This document shows, piece by piece, positions 7,522-15,502 of a stretch of 64,000 bases of DNA (position 1 is its first letter; each line of letters starts with the position of its first letter). Origin of the DNA: Agriterribacter humi (GTDB lineage Bacteria; Bacteroidota; Bacteroidia; Chitinophagales; Chitinophagaceae); contig NZ_VOHQ01000005.1 in the NCBI RefSeq assembly GCF_009192765.1, forward strand, positions 186,001 to 250,000, written 5' to 3'. The translations under genes were made by a program, and so were the position numbers. The notes below the pieces were generated by a model, which did no database searches, was not told where the DNA came from, and saw only the letters and a list, made by a program, of their open reading frames with translations.

Positions 7522-10398
7522 CTACAGTTTCTTGTCGTTTTGCAACAAAAATGAAACAACATCAGCAATATCCTGCCTGCTTACCGGCATGTATTCGGGT
7601 GAAGGCATAATCGTCATTTTGTTCAATTGCTTCCTGGTTTCAATTTGCGAAGCTTCAATGATGTATTGCCTGCCATAGGTATCCATAACTGTTACTACAG
7701 GCCCACCCGATTGAAGTAAGCCATAAATGACTGCCCCGTTTTTCAACAGTACAAGGTATGGCTCAAGTCCGAAGGAGATACCTGAGGCGGGATTTGTAAT
7801 GGCGTCAAGTATTACTTTCTTATCAAACCTGGTTTGGATATTGGTAAGGTCAGGACCAATGTCCTGGCCGGTGGTTCCTACTTTATGACAGACAACACAT
7901 TTTGCAATAAAGACGTTTTTGCCACGGCCGATATCTGACGGTAATCCTGCAATGGCGTCAACCTGGTAAGAACTATCCGGCGAAGCAAAATAATGGGCCA
8001 TTAGTACTTTTATATTCCTATCGTCCTCTTGTAGCATTTGCGTGCTTAAAGTATGGATAATGGTGTCCGGCAACTGATGACTAACCAATAAATAAAGGAG
8101 ATGGAGTTTACCTGTTGGGCTCACCGCCAATGTGGAGGCACTTTCCATTCTTATGTTCATCGCTACTGTTGAATCAGCAACCTGCCGGCGGTATGTCAGC
8201 ATTTCGGGGTGCGCTTCCGGTAACAGATCTACGGATGATTTCCAGTTTTTTAAATAGTCCGTCCAGCTATTTGTTTTGCGAAACACGAGCCACCATTTCA
8301 CCATGCGGTTCATGTCATCACCCGAATGATCTTCAAGGTGAAGCATTGCTGTAGCCGCTTCCTGTGTAGGAATAAACGCCAGAGCTACCAAAGCCTTTTT
8401 CCTGTCTTCAGGTGAGAGCTGCCTGGATGAAGCTCTTTTTTGTAATGCCGGAACCGCCGATGACGGATGTAATTCCCAAACGATAGAAGCCAGCGGCTGG
8501 GGCCAGCTTTCGGCATCCTCAGCATTAAAATGTTGCAGTAAATCCGGGTAAAAAGCTTCCTCTTTGCCCTCCAGTGCAATCCCTAATGCATTTAAGTACG
8601 CCGGATCCTTACCATCAAATGCGTCTATCAGTGTTAGTATAACTTCTTTGCTTTTATCCAGTGGTACATCCCTCATGGCAATGGCCACCTCCCGCCTTAC
8701 TGCAGGCGATTTGTCCTTAGCTGAGCGCCCTGCATACAGCATCAGGTGTTCCGCATCTGCCTGCCTGAGTGCGCGGAAAGCCGTGATTCTTATATTCGGA
8801 TCAGCATCCTGTAGCAGCGTTTCTACTTCTTTAATACCCTGTTCTCCCATTTGAGAGAGCAGCCAAACGGCCCGGGCACGGTGATAAGGATTTTCAGCAG
8901 ATAATATTTCTTTTATTTCAGGCAGCACTTTGCTTCCCTGTGCTTTCAATAGTTCAAAGCCCCGGTTCCGTACATTAATGGCAGGATTCAACAATGCAAG
9001 TACCTGGCCGCTGGTATTTTTTAAATTAATAAGAGGTGAAGCGAGCTTTTTGTTTTTGGGAGCAATCCGGTATATCCGGCCATTGCCTTTTTGATCCAGC
9101 ATCTGATGTCCGCCCACAACAGGATCGTACCAATCAGCTACATAAATAGCCCCATCAGTGCCAATCGCTACATCACTTGGACGAAACCATTTGTTTTTAT
9201 TGACGGAATCTATTTCACTCCAGCGGTAGTGCTCATTATCCATATTAACCGAAGCAATAAAGGAAGTTCTGCCTGATAAATTATAACCGGCACCATCTGG
9301 TTTGGGATGATAGCCAAAAATAGTATTCCGCCCGGCATCAGCGCTCAGCAATAAACCCCGGTATGCTGCACCTAATCCATCACTTTCATTAACCACTATT
9401 CCTGTTGGGGCTCCCGCGCCGTACATATCTCCTGATTGCTGGATGCCGGGGTCTTCCTGATGCCAATGGGCTGTCAGGATACTTTGCCCCGGCCGTTTGT
9501 CTGCCTGCCAGGTTCGTTCGCCGGTAGAGCTGAAATATCCTGCATTTCCCCCTTCCATAACCCAGCTTGTACGACAGGCATCTACCTCATCGTCATTATC
9601 ACTCTGCCATAAGTTACCATAAGAGTCTACTGCAACTTCGTAAGAATTGCGAAAGTTGTGAGCAAGGGCTTCCAATCCTGTTCCATCCGGATTTACTCTA
9701 AAAGCTACCCCTCCTGTCCATATTCTTCCATCATCACTTTTCATTGCCGGCGTATTTTCTGTGTTATAAGGAGTGCCCCCGGTATATACGCTTCCGGCAC
9801 GTAACGTGCGGCCAGCTTTATCCGTAACTATATGAGGTCCGGCGTTTCCGGCAATAAAATACCATTTCCCATCAGGTCCGGCAGTACCCGTGTGCAAGCC
9901 ATGATCATGATCTTTGCCGCCAAAACCGGTGAGAAAAATTTCTTTTTTATCCGGCTTGTCATCTCCATTTTCATCGGTATAAACAATAATGTTAGGGGAA
10001 CAGGAGACAATTACTTTATTGCCAATGACCGAAATTCCTAATGGCGCCACAAGATCACTATCCTGCACAAAAACTTTTGAAGTGTCTGCTTTGCCATCAC
10101 CATCAGTATCTTCTAATATCATAACTCTGTCTCCCTTCGAATGCAGGAGATATTTTGTGGTATCATGATTAAAGTTTCGATAATCAACTGCTTCAGTCAC
10201 CCAAATACGTCCCCTGATATCCACATCTATATTTGTAGGATTATAGAACATCGGCGATTCAGCCCATACAGTAGCTTCCAGGCCATCAGGAACAAATAGC
10301 AATGGCGCTGTTTGAGATTTTTCTTTACCAGATGTACAGGAAAATACCAGAAATAACAAAAACAGGATAAAGTAATCATTGATTCGGCAAGAAGTCAT
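7522..10398 (-). CDS. Lipoprotein fusing sugar-dehydrogenase-like propeller, HEAT repeats and cytochrome c
   Basis: 958 aa from the Met at 10398; the longer form adds 11 residues ahead of the signal. A lipobox ends in VFSC. Residues ~30-470 form a PVC-type membrane-bound dehydrogenase propeller, with LEATVWAESPMF, WVTEAVDYRNF, GDRVMILEDTDGDGKADTSKVF and later DGAIYVADWYDPVVGGHQ. About 480-650 carry HEAT-like repeats (IRITAFRALRQAD, VRREVAIAMRD). The C-terminal ~130 residues hold a c-type haem domain with CVVCH at about 834-838 and GPDLTNI after it. Such proteins are predicted to oxidise sugars outside the inner membrane and pass electrons to haem. It leads the operon with susC 107 nt downstream, which ties oxidation to glycan import. 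The substrate is not known. Confidence 0.8.
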   Translation of the reverse strand: MTSCRINDYFILFLLFLVFSCTSGKEKSQTAPLLFVPDGLEATVWAESPMFYNPTNIDVDIRGRIWVTEAVDYRNFNHDTTKYLLHSKGDRVMILEDTDGDGKADTSKVFVQDSDLVAPLGISVIGNKVIVSCSPNIIVYTDENGDDKPDKKEIFLTGFGGKDHDHGLHTGTAGPDGKWYFIAGNAGPHIVTDKAGRTLRAGSVYTGGTPYNTENTPAMKSDDGRIWTGGVAFRVNPDGTGLEALAHNFRNSYEVAVDSYGNLWQSDNDDEVDACRTSWVMEGGNAGYFSSTGERTWQADKRPGQSILTAHWHQEDPGIQQSGDMYGAGAPTGIVVNESDGLGAAYRGLLLSADAGRNTIFGYHPKPDGAGYNLSGRTSFIASVNMDNEHYRWSEIDSVNKNKWFRPSDVAIGTDGAIYVADWYDPVVGGHQMLDQKGNGRIYRIAPKNKKLASPLINLKNTSGQVLALLNPAINVRNRGFELLKAQGSKVLPEIKEILSAENPYHRARAVWLLSQMGEQGIKEVETLLQDADPNIRITAFRALRQADAEHLMLYAGRSAKDKSPAVRREVAIAMRDVPLDKSKEVILTLIDAFDGKDPAYLNALGIALEGKEEAFYPDLLQHFNAEDAESWPQPLASIVWELHPSSAVPALQKRASSRQLSPEDRKKALVALAFIPTQEAATAMLHLEDHSGDDMNRMVKWWLVFRKTNSWTDYLKNWKSSVDLLPEAHPEMLTYRRQVADSTVAMNIRMESASTLAVSPTGKLHLLYLLVSHQLPDTIIHTLSTQMLQEDDRNIKVLMAHYFASPDSSYQVDAIAGLPSDIGRGKNVFIAKCVVCHKVGTTGQDIGPDLTNIQTRFDKKVILDAITNPASGISFGLEPYLVLLKNGAVIYGLLQSGGPVVTVMDTYGRQYIIEASQIETRKQLNKMTIMPSPEYMPVSRQDIADVVSFLLQNDKKL

Positions 10399-11011
10399 TG
10401 TTGTAGAATATTTAAAGGAATGAAAATGCACTATCAGACTATTATTTTCGAAAAATAAAATGATGATGCATTAAACTGAACGGATATATGAAATATTAGC
10501 AATGTAAAAATTGAAAAAATGCCCCTGAGCCAACAGCACCTTCTACGATGATCCAGGGCAATTGTTTGCCAAAGCGACTACCTCATTAGCTTTCCGGGAG
10601 ATCAATCATAAGCGCAACCCTGAATTTCATTTTGGCCGGGTGTAATTAGGCTGAGGGACTTTTAATAGGGTGAATGTTAATCAGCATGCTGTTTTAATAT
10701 TACTTTTTCCGATAAAAGTTATCTGTAACAAATATAAAATGGTAAAAGCCTCAGGGTTGATACTTTTTCACCAATTCATGCAAATATTTTGACTTTACTC
10801 AATGTTCAAAATTTTTTTAACTTCGGGAGTAACGAGGACAAAAGAATGGAAATCAATTTACAGATAAAAAGTACGCTGGAAAAGAAGAAACATTTCGTCT
10901 TTCAAATTACTTTTTTCAACTCGTAAAAATGACATGATAAATTTAAGTTGTTGAGTTGAATGAAAAAGTCGGTATGTTTATTTTGTTATTGACTGTACTA
11001 ATATTTAAAAT
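10399..11011. other. Divergent intergenic region of 613 nt
   Basis: This gap separates the dehydrogenase-SusCD operon (minus) from the AraC gene (plus) and should hold both promoters. I find no clear TAnnTTTG element for either. A short open stretch at 10529-10645 (38 codons, no start codon, ending in TAA) has protein-like composition with FREINHKRNPEFHFGR near its end; it may be a gene remnant. TGCCCCTG near 10520 and CAGGGCA near 10554 form a weak inverted repeat. Nothing else is recognised; the remaining sequence is A/T-rich. Confidence 0.4.
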
Positions 11012-11899
11012 ATGAAGCCACGGCAGGAAAAACTAATCTTGGAACTGATATACTCTTTTGTAGTGCAAAAAGATGTTTACCCATACTATCCTACTCCATG
11101 GCACTATCATCCGGAGTATGAATTGGTGCTGGTTTTAAAAAGTACCGGACAGAGAACAGTCGGTGATAGTGTTGAACGATTTTCTGATGGTGATTTAGTT
11201 TTCCTGGGACCTAATTTGCCTCATGCTTATCAAAACGATCCTGTTTATTACCAGAAAAATTCAAACTTAACAGCGGAAGCAATAGTTATACATTTTAAAG
11301 AAGATTTTTTAGGCAAAGAATTCTTTAATCTTCCGGAGATGATTTATGTAAACCAGCTTTTTGATAAAGCCAAGCTCGGAGTAAAAGTGCTGGGGGATAC
11401 CCGTGAGAAGATTTCAGACATGATGCTGGAAATGCAAACCTCAGGCGGACATAGACGCATTATTCTTTTACTATCTATACTCGAAATGCTTTCTGTTTCA
11501 AAGGAAATTCAACTTTTAGCAAATTCTGGTTTTGTTCAGCAATCTACCGTTTCCGCTAATGATCGTCTTGCAAAAGTTCATGAATATATTATGGAAAATT
11601 TTAAAAAAGACATTTCGTTGGTTGACGCCGCCAAAGTAGCTAATATGTCCGTTCCCTCTTTTTGCCGGTTTTTCAAAGCCTGCACAAGAAAAGGATTTTC
11701 TAATTTTCTTAATGAAGTACGAATCGGTTATGCGCGTAAACTACTTTTGGAGGACAGGTACAATATTGCTCAAAACTGTTACGAGAGTGGATTTAAGAAC
11801 ATGTCGAATTTTAACAGGCAGTTTAAAAAATATACAGGTGAATCTCCATCACATTATAAGCAAAGAGTATCACAATCCATTAATGCATCGTATTTGTAA
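11012..11899 (+). CDS. AraC-family transcriptional regulator with N-terminal cupin
   Basis: 295 aa. Residues ~20-100 look like a cupin sensor (WHYHPEYELVLVLKSTGQRTVGDS, DLVFLGPNLPHAYQND), the usual effector-binding half of AraC proteins. Residues ~190-290 are the double helix-turn-helix: ISLVDAAKVANMSVPSFCRFFK, then YNIAQNCYESGFKNMSNFNRQFKKYTGESPSHYKQR. It is transcribed away from the dehydrogenase-SusCD-DUF1080 operon across a 613-nt gap, which suggests it controls that operon in response to the imported or oxidised sugar. The assignment of family is firm and the target is inferred. Confidence 0.9.
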   Translation: MKPRQEKLILELIYSFVVQKDVYPYYPTPWHYHPEYELVLVLKSTGQRTVGDSVERFSDGDLVFLGPNLPHAYQNDPVYYQKNSNLTAEAIVIHFKEDFLGKEFFNLPEMIYVNQLFDKAKLGVKVLGDTREKISDMMLEMQTSGGHRRIILLLSILEMLSVSKEIQLLANSGFVQQSTVSANDRLAKVHEYIMENFKKDISLVDAAKVANMSVPSFCRFFKACTRKGFSNFLNEVRIGYARKLLLEDRYNIAQNCYESGFKNMSNFNRQFKKYTGESPSHYKQRVSQSINASYL

Positions 11900-11965
11900 A
11901 TCTGAAAAACACCCACCCATTTACTCACCCTGAGATTGCCTTTTTTTGAAATGATTTGACAGGAG

Positions 11966-12008
11966 AAAAACAAAAATCCCTGTAAATCAATGAAGACTTA
12001 CAGGGATT
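11966..12008 (-). terminator. Rho-independent terminator of tRNA-Pro
   Basis: An 11-bp perfect stem (AATCCCTGTAA at 11975-11985 with 11998-12008) and 12-nt loop lies 25 nt past the tRNA 3' end. On the minus strand it is followed by a T-rich run (11966-11976), as expected for intrinsic termination in that direction. Confidence 0.8.
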
Positions 12009-12032
12009 GATTTGATTTGACATCGAATTAAG

Positions 12033-12106
12033 TCGGGAGGACAGGATTCGAACCTGCGACCCCGTGGTCCCAAACCACGTATTCTACCGGGCTGAACTAC
12101 CTCCCG
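12033..12106 (-). tRNA. tRNA-Pro (anticodon TGG)
   Basis: 74 nt. The acceptor stem pairs CGGGAGG (12100-12106) with CCTCCCG, discriminator A at 12033. The anticodon stem CGTGG/CCACG encloses a TTTGGGA loop, giving anticodon TGG at 12070-12072. The T-arm shows GGTTCGAATCC. The 3' CCA is not encoded. A terminator hairpin lies just downstream. The only recognisable promoter is 150 nt upstream, on the far side of a broken copy of the tRNA 5' part. Confidence 0.95.
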
Positions 12107-12180
12107 AACTGTTCTCTTTTTTCTATCCCACCCTAAAGCGGGATCTTTGAAAATCTATTAGTCCTTTCGTTACAATGATT

Positions 12181-12208
12181 TTCTACGACCGGGCTGAACT
12201 ACTTCCCG
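12181..12208 (-). pseudogene. Truncated tRNA-Pro copy (acceptor strand and D-arm only)
   Basis: Read on the minus strand from 12208, the sequence repeats the first ~28 nt of tRNA-Pro with one change in the acceptor strand (CGGGAAG for CGGGAGG) and two extra bases in the D-loop region. Homology stops before the anticodon stem. It sits ~42 nt behind the likely transcription start, the place a working tRNA would normally have, and the intact gene follows 75 nt further on. Confidence 0.7.
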
Positions 12209-12256
12209 AACCTCATTTTCCTGCCGCTGCCGTTAAGGCAAATGCTGAAAGGGTGG

Positions 12257-12290
12257 CAAAGGTAATGGAAATGACAATCAATTCCCAAAA
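12257..12290 (-). promoter_or_regulatory. Bacteroidetes-type promoter for tRNA-Pro
   Basis: On the minus strand TACCTTTG (12257-12264) matches the -7 consensus TAnnTTTG, and TTTTG (12286-12290) lies 21 nt upstream as the -33 element. Spacing and order fit the primary sigma factor of this phylum. Transcription would start near 12250 and run through the tRNA fragment into the intact tRNA-Pro. Confidence 0.7.
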
Positions 12291-12335
12291 GAGACAGAAT
12301 TCTTCCCGAAAAATTTCTACAGTTCCGGTTTCCCC

Positions 12336-12366
12336 TCTTACTTCTTACTTCTTACCATCTTAACTC
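12336..12366. repeat. Pyrimidine-rich heptamer array at the PNGase F 3' end
   Basis: Units TCTTACT and TCTTACC repeat at 7-nt steps from 12336 and continue, with one 8-nt unit, up to and slightly into the last codons of the PNGase F-like gene (through ~12380). It belongs to the same heptamer class as the other intergenic arrays in this window. Confidence 0.65.
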
Positions 12367-14295
12367 TTACCCTCCTACCCTAACCCGTTTATTAAAAACC
12401 AGCTTACCGCCCACATATACTTTTAAATAATAACGTTGTGCCGGCCGGTACGACAGGTCGTATGTAAACACAGCTTCTTTCAACTCCTCGTATATATGTT
12501 CTTCGATTACCTCATTGCCGGGATCGGTAACCAGGTGCACCGTTACTTTTTGGGGACTGTTCCCAAAGTAATCCATCGTGGTTTTGCCGCTTGTACGCGT
12601 TGGAAAAACACCGATAGCGGGCAGGGCATCCGGTAAAGCAAATGCTGTGGTATCGGTTGATACTTCAAAGCTATAATAGATATCACTTCCAAAATCCGAA
12701 TCAAAATGTTTCAGCAATTGCCCTTTACTATCCAGCAGCCGGGCAAAGCCTCTTCCACCACGATTATTGAACCAAAATTCCAGCCCGTTATCCGCCGTAT
12801 CTTTTAATACGAGCTCGTAACATCCGGGAGCTAAACGAAGTGTATCCCTGTAATCGGTTTCCGCTTCTAAGGTGCCTAAAGCTCTTTCATACATTGTGTT
12901 ACCATCACTGTTGCGTACAACATACCCGTTTTGCTGCGGCTGTTTGTTGGTGCGCAAATGAAACACCAGCTCACTGCCATGCACAGGCGCTTTTGTAAAC
13001 AGCGTATGCATGGTATTGTCACTCCTGTTATCATCTTTTTTTCCATTGGGTTCGGCAAGCGATACGTTGAAAGTATTTTCACCTGTATTACCCTGCACTT
13101 CACCTGGCAACCCTATAATCGCTTGCCGGTTAAACAACAGGTTGCCTTTCCATACATGTTTCCGCCGGCTAAAACCAGCCGTACCATACTCAATTACACA
13201 TTGTGTAAGCGGCTTACTGCCCATATTCCGGATTACGATTACGGGATTTGCACAGGAAGGGTTTTTACGAAGATGCGTTTTCGAACCCGTAGGTACCCTA
13301 ATATCTTCAACAGCCACATCATGTTGCGCCGCCGGTTTTTTATATTGAATGAGATAAGCGCTGATGCGTTCATTGGCACTGGGGTTACCGGTTACATAAG
13401 GTTCCATGTTAATATCTATCGTATGCTCTGTACCGTTAGTAACAGCCAGGTCAAAAACATCAGGTTGCTGCAGGTAGCCGGGGCACCAGTAGGCACGGTC
13501 TATAAGCCAGGTGCCTGCCTGCGGGTATAAAGGATTATCGCCACATTTTTTCCAGATATTCCTTTTGTCAATCATTTTCCCATCGAACCAAAGTTCGCGG
13601 TACCGGCTGCAAAACTCGCCGCAACCATTGGCGTCCATACCATGCCCCGTTTGAAAAATAAGGATACGGGTATGTTGCGTATTTTTTCCGGTAACAAAAG
13701 AAACCGGTTTTAATTTTTCCTCTATGCTTTGCGTACTGTCGCCATAAAGAAAGCTGCCATCATACAACTTAAGAATAGAAACAGGTTCCAGCACCGGCGT
13801 GCCTTCAACAATCTCAAAGGTTACGGTAATCTTCCAGCCCCTGTCGTTATTGGGTTCGTAGCCCGTATGCTCGTATTCAATTTCAACACTGTCCCGCAGC
13901 AATAAGCTAAAATCCGTAATGTCCGACTTCCAGTCAAAGCTCCAATCCTGCCCAAATGCGCCACCATAAGGAGTAAGCATTCTGCCAATGGGATAATCCA
14001 AAGACGGGCTGTTAACGCCTCCTTTCCTGCGGATATAAATATGATCTAAGTAATCCCAGTCGGCGCAACGCAAGGAATCCGGACAGCCGAAAATAACCAG
14101 CAGGTTAATTCTGCGTACCGGCACTTTTGTTGAGGGAAATACCGCCCACCGCCTGTAGGCTTTTACACCTTTGGCGGGATCGGTAACTACTACGGTTTGA
14201 TCGTGTGAAACCACGCGGATAGTATCACCTGTTTTTGACCAGAGCAGGGAAATGCAGCAAAAGATAAATACAAGGGATAATAGAACTGTTTTCAT
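12367..14295 (-). CDS. PNGase F-like secreted peptide-N-glycosidase with probable T9SS signal
   Basis: 642 aa with a signal peptide (~20 residues, ending near LLWSK). Residues ~25-300 match the two eight-stranded jelly-roll domains of peptide:N-glycosidase F, which frees N-glycans from asparagine. CADWD (77-81) and GCGEFC with E227, plus the QTGHG segment, are the conserved acidic/active-site stretches. Residues ~310-550 are an extra beta-rich region with a CARDB-like part. The last ~75 residues (FPTRTSGKTTMDYFG..., ending YYLKVYVGGKLVFNKRVRV) look like a type A C-terminal sorting domain, so export by the type IX system is likely. The longer architecture than the classical enzyme is notable. 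The gene ends a run of co-directional secreted hydrolases. Confidence 0.85.
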   Translation of the reverse strand: MKTVLLSLVFIFCCISLLWSKTGDTIRVVSHDQTVVVTDPAKGVKAYRRWAVFPSTKVPVRRINLLVIFGCPDSLRCADWDYLDHIYIRRKGGVNSPSLDYPIGRMLTPYGGAFGQDWSFDWKSDITDFSLLLRDSVEIEYEHTGYEPNNDRGWKITVTFEIVEGTPVLEPVSILKLYDGSFLYGDSTQSIEEKLKPVSFVTGKNTQHTRILIFQTGHGMDANGCGEFCSRYRELWFDGKMIDKRNIWKKCGDNPLYPQAGTWLIDRAYWCPGYLQQPDVFDLAVTNGTEHTIDINMEPYVTGNPSANERISAYLIQYKKPAAQHDVAVEDIRVPTGSKTHLRKNPSCANPVIVIRNMGSKPLTQCVIEYGTAGFSRRKHVWKGNLLFNRQAIIGLPGEVQGNTGENTFNVSLAEPNGKKDDNRSDNTMHTLFTKAPVHGSELVFHLRTNKQPQQNGYVVRNSDGNTMYERALGTLEAETDYRDTLRLAPGCYELVLKDTADNGLEFWFNNRGGRGFARLLDSKGQLLKHFDSDFGSDIYYSFEVSTDTTAFALPDALPAIGVFPTRTSGKTTMDYFGNSPQKVTVHLVTDPGNEVIEEHIYEELKEAVFTYDLSYRPAQRYYLKVYVGGKLVFNKRVRVGG

Positions 14296-14340
14296 ATAAG
14301 CACCTGTAATTAACGGTCTGTTTCATGCATGCACGCTATC

Positions 14341-15426
14341 TTACGCCAACGCTACAACCTTCCCTGTACGTACCGATTCATCACAGGCAAAAGCAATGCG
14401 CAGGCTATTAACGGCATCTTCAATATGATTGGTGAGATCAATATCTTGATTTATGGCTTTTAGAAAATAAAGCTGCTCGCGGTCGCACAACTCCTGGTGG
14501 CCCGGCTCATCTTCTAAGTTGATCCATTCATCTTCTCTCGCGAATTTTTCATTGGCATCTAATTCCGCATGATGCACCAGCAACGATTCTGTTTTGGTAT
14601 GCGCGTCAATAGAATCCGACTTTCCGCTTCCTCCCGCTGTTTTTGCCACAATAGACACCGAACCTTTTGGTCCAATTACATCTTTCACAAAAAACGCTGT
14701 TTCACTGATCATCGGCCCCCACCCTGCTTCATACCATCCTACCGATCCATCTTCAAAACGGATCTGCAGCTGACCGTAATTATAATTTCCTGCCGGTATC
14801 TCTTCGGTTAGCCGCGCTCCTATGGCGTATACCTGCACCGGCTTTGAGCGGGTCATCTGGCACATCACATCAATATAATGCACACCACAGTCAACAATAG
14901 GGCTCAGCGATTTCATAAGGTTACGGTGCAACGTCCACATTTTGCCGCTGCTTTGCTGGTTCAGGTTCATGCGTATAGCCAAAGGCTTACCCAGCTTATG
15001 GGCTTCTACAATAAACCGCTCCCACGAAGGGTGATGCCGCAGGATATAACCCACTACTAATTTCTTTCCTGTTTTGCGGGCAACCTCCGCTACACGTTCA
15101 GCGGCAGCAACAGAATCCGCTATGGGCTTTTCAACAAATACATGACAGCCTTTTTCCATGGCTTTAACAGCAAAGCGTTCATGCGTATCGGGATAGGTAG
15201 ATATGCATACCGCATCGGGCTTTGTGGCTTCCAGGGCCAGGTCAAAATCGTTATACAGGTCATAGCCACCGCCCAACTTTTCATTCAATATTTCTTTAGT
15301 GCTTCCACCAGAAACCAGTCCACAGATCTCAAATCCATCAAGATGATGATAAGCCATTGCATGGGAACTTCCCATATTGCCACAACCTACAACCAAAACG
15401 CGTATTTTTTTTGTATTGTCCAGCAT
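14341..15426 (-). CDS. Gfo/Idh/MocA-family sugar oxidoreductase
   Basis: 361 aa. The Rossmann fold opens with VLVVGCGNMGSSH (GxGxxG at 14-19) for NAD(P). EKP at 99-101 and DCGVHYIDV (D179, H183) supply the usual catalytic Lys/His set. There is no signal peptide, so it is cytoplasmic. Family members oxidise or reduce sugars, often at C3 or of inositol type. It lies 45 nt upstream of the PNGase F gene and 76 nt downstream of the esterase fusion, so it is probably co-transcribed. With DUF1080 proteins elsewhere in the window it could act on 3-keto sugars, which is inference. Confidence 0.9.
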   Translation of the reverse strand: MLDNTKKIRVLVVGCGNMGSSHAMAYHHLDGFEICGLVSGGSTKEILNEKLGGGYDLYNDFDLALEATKPDAVCISTYPDTHERFAVKAMEKGCHVFVEKPIADSVAAAERVAEVARKTGKKLVVGYILRHHPSWERFIVEAHKLGKPLAIRMNLNQQSSGKMWTLHRNLMKSLSPIVDCGVHYIDVMCQMTRSKPVQVYAIGARLTEEIPAGNYNYGQLQIRFEDGSVGWYEAGWGPMISETAFFVKDVIGPKGSVSIVAKTAGGSGKSDSIDAHTKTESLLVHHAELDANEKFAREDEWINLEDEPGHQELCDREQLYFLKAINQDIDLTNHIEDAVNSLRIAFACDESVRTGKVVALA

Positions 15427-15502
15427 AACTGAAATGATATTTTATGATATAAATATAGTTAACTCTGTTTTATGATACCCCTGTTTAACCTATTGAACAT
15501 TA

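Noticed and set aside
12175-12363. Open frame of 62 codons downstream of tRNA-Pro
   Set aside because: It runs over the tRNA fragment, the tRNA promoter and the heptamer array on the opposite strand; no protein character.
12931-13530. Long antisense open frame of about 199 codons inside the PNGase F gene
   Set aside because: The PNGase F frame has clear family motifs on the other strand; this is a frame shadow with odd composition.
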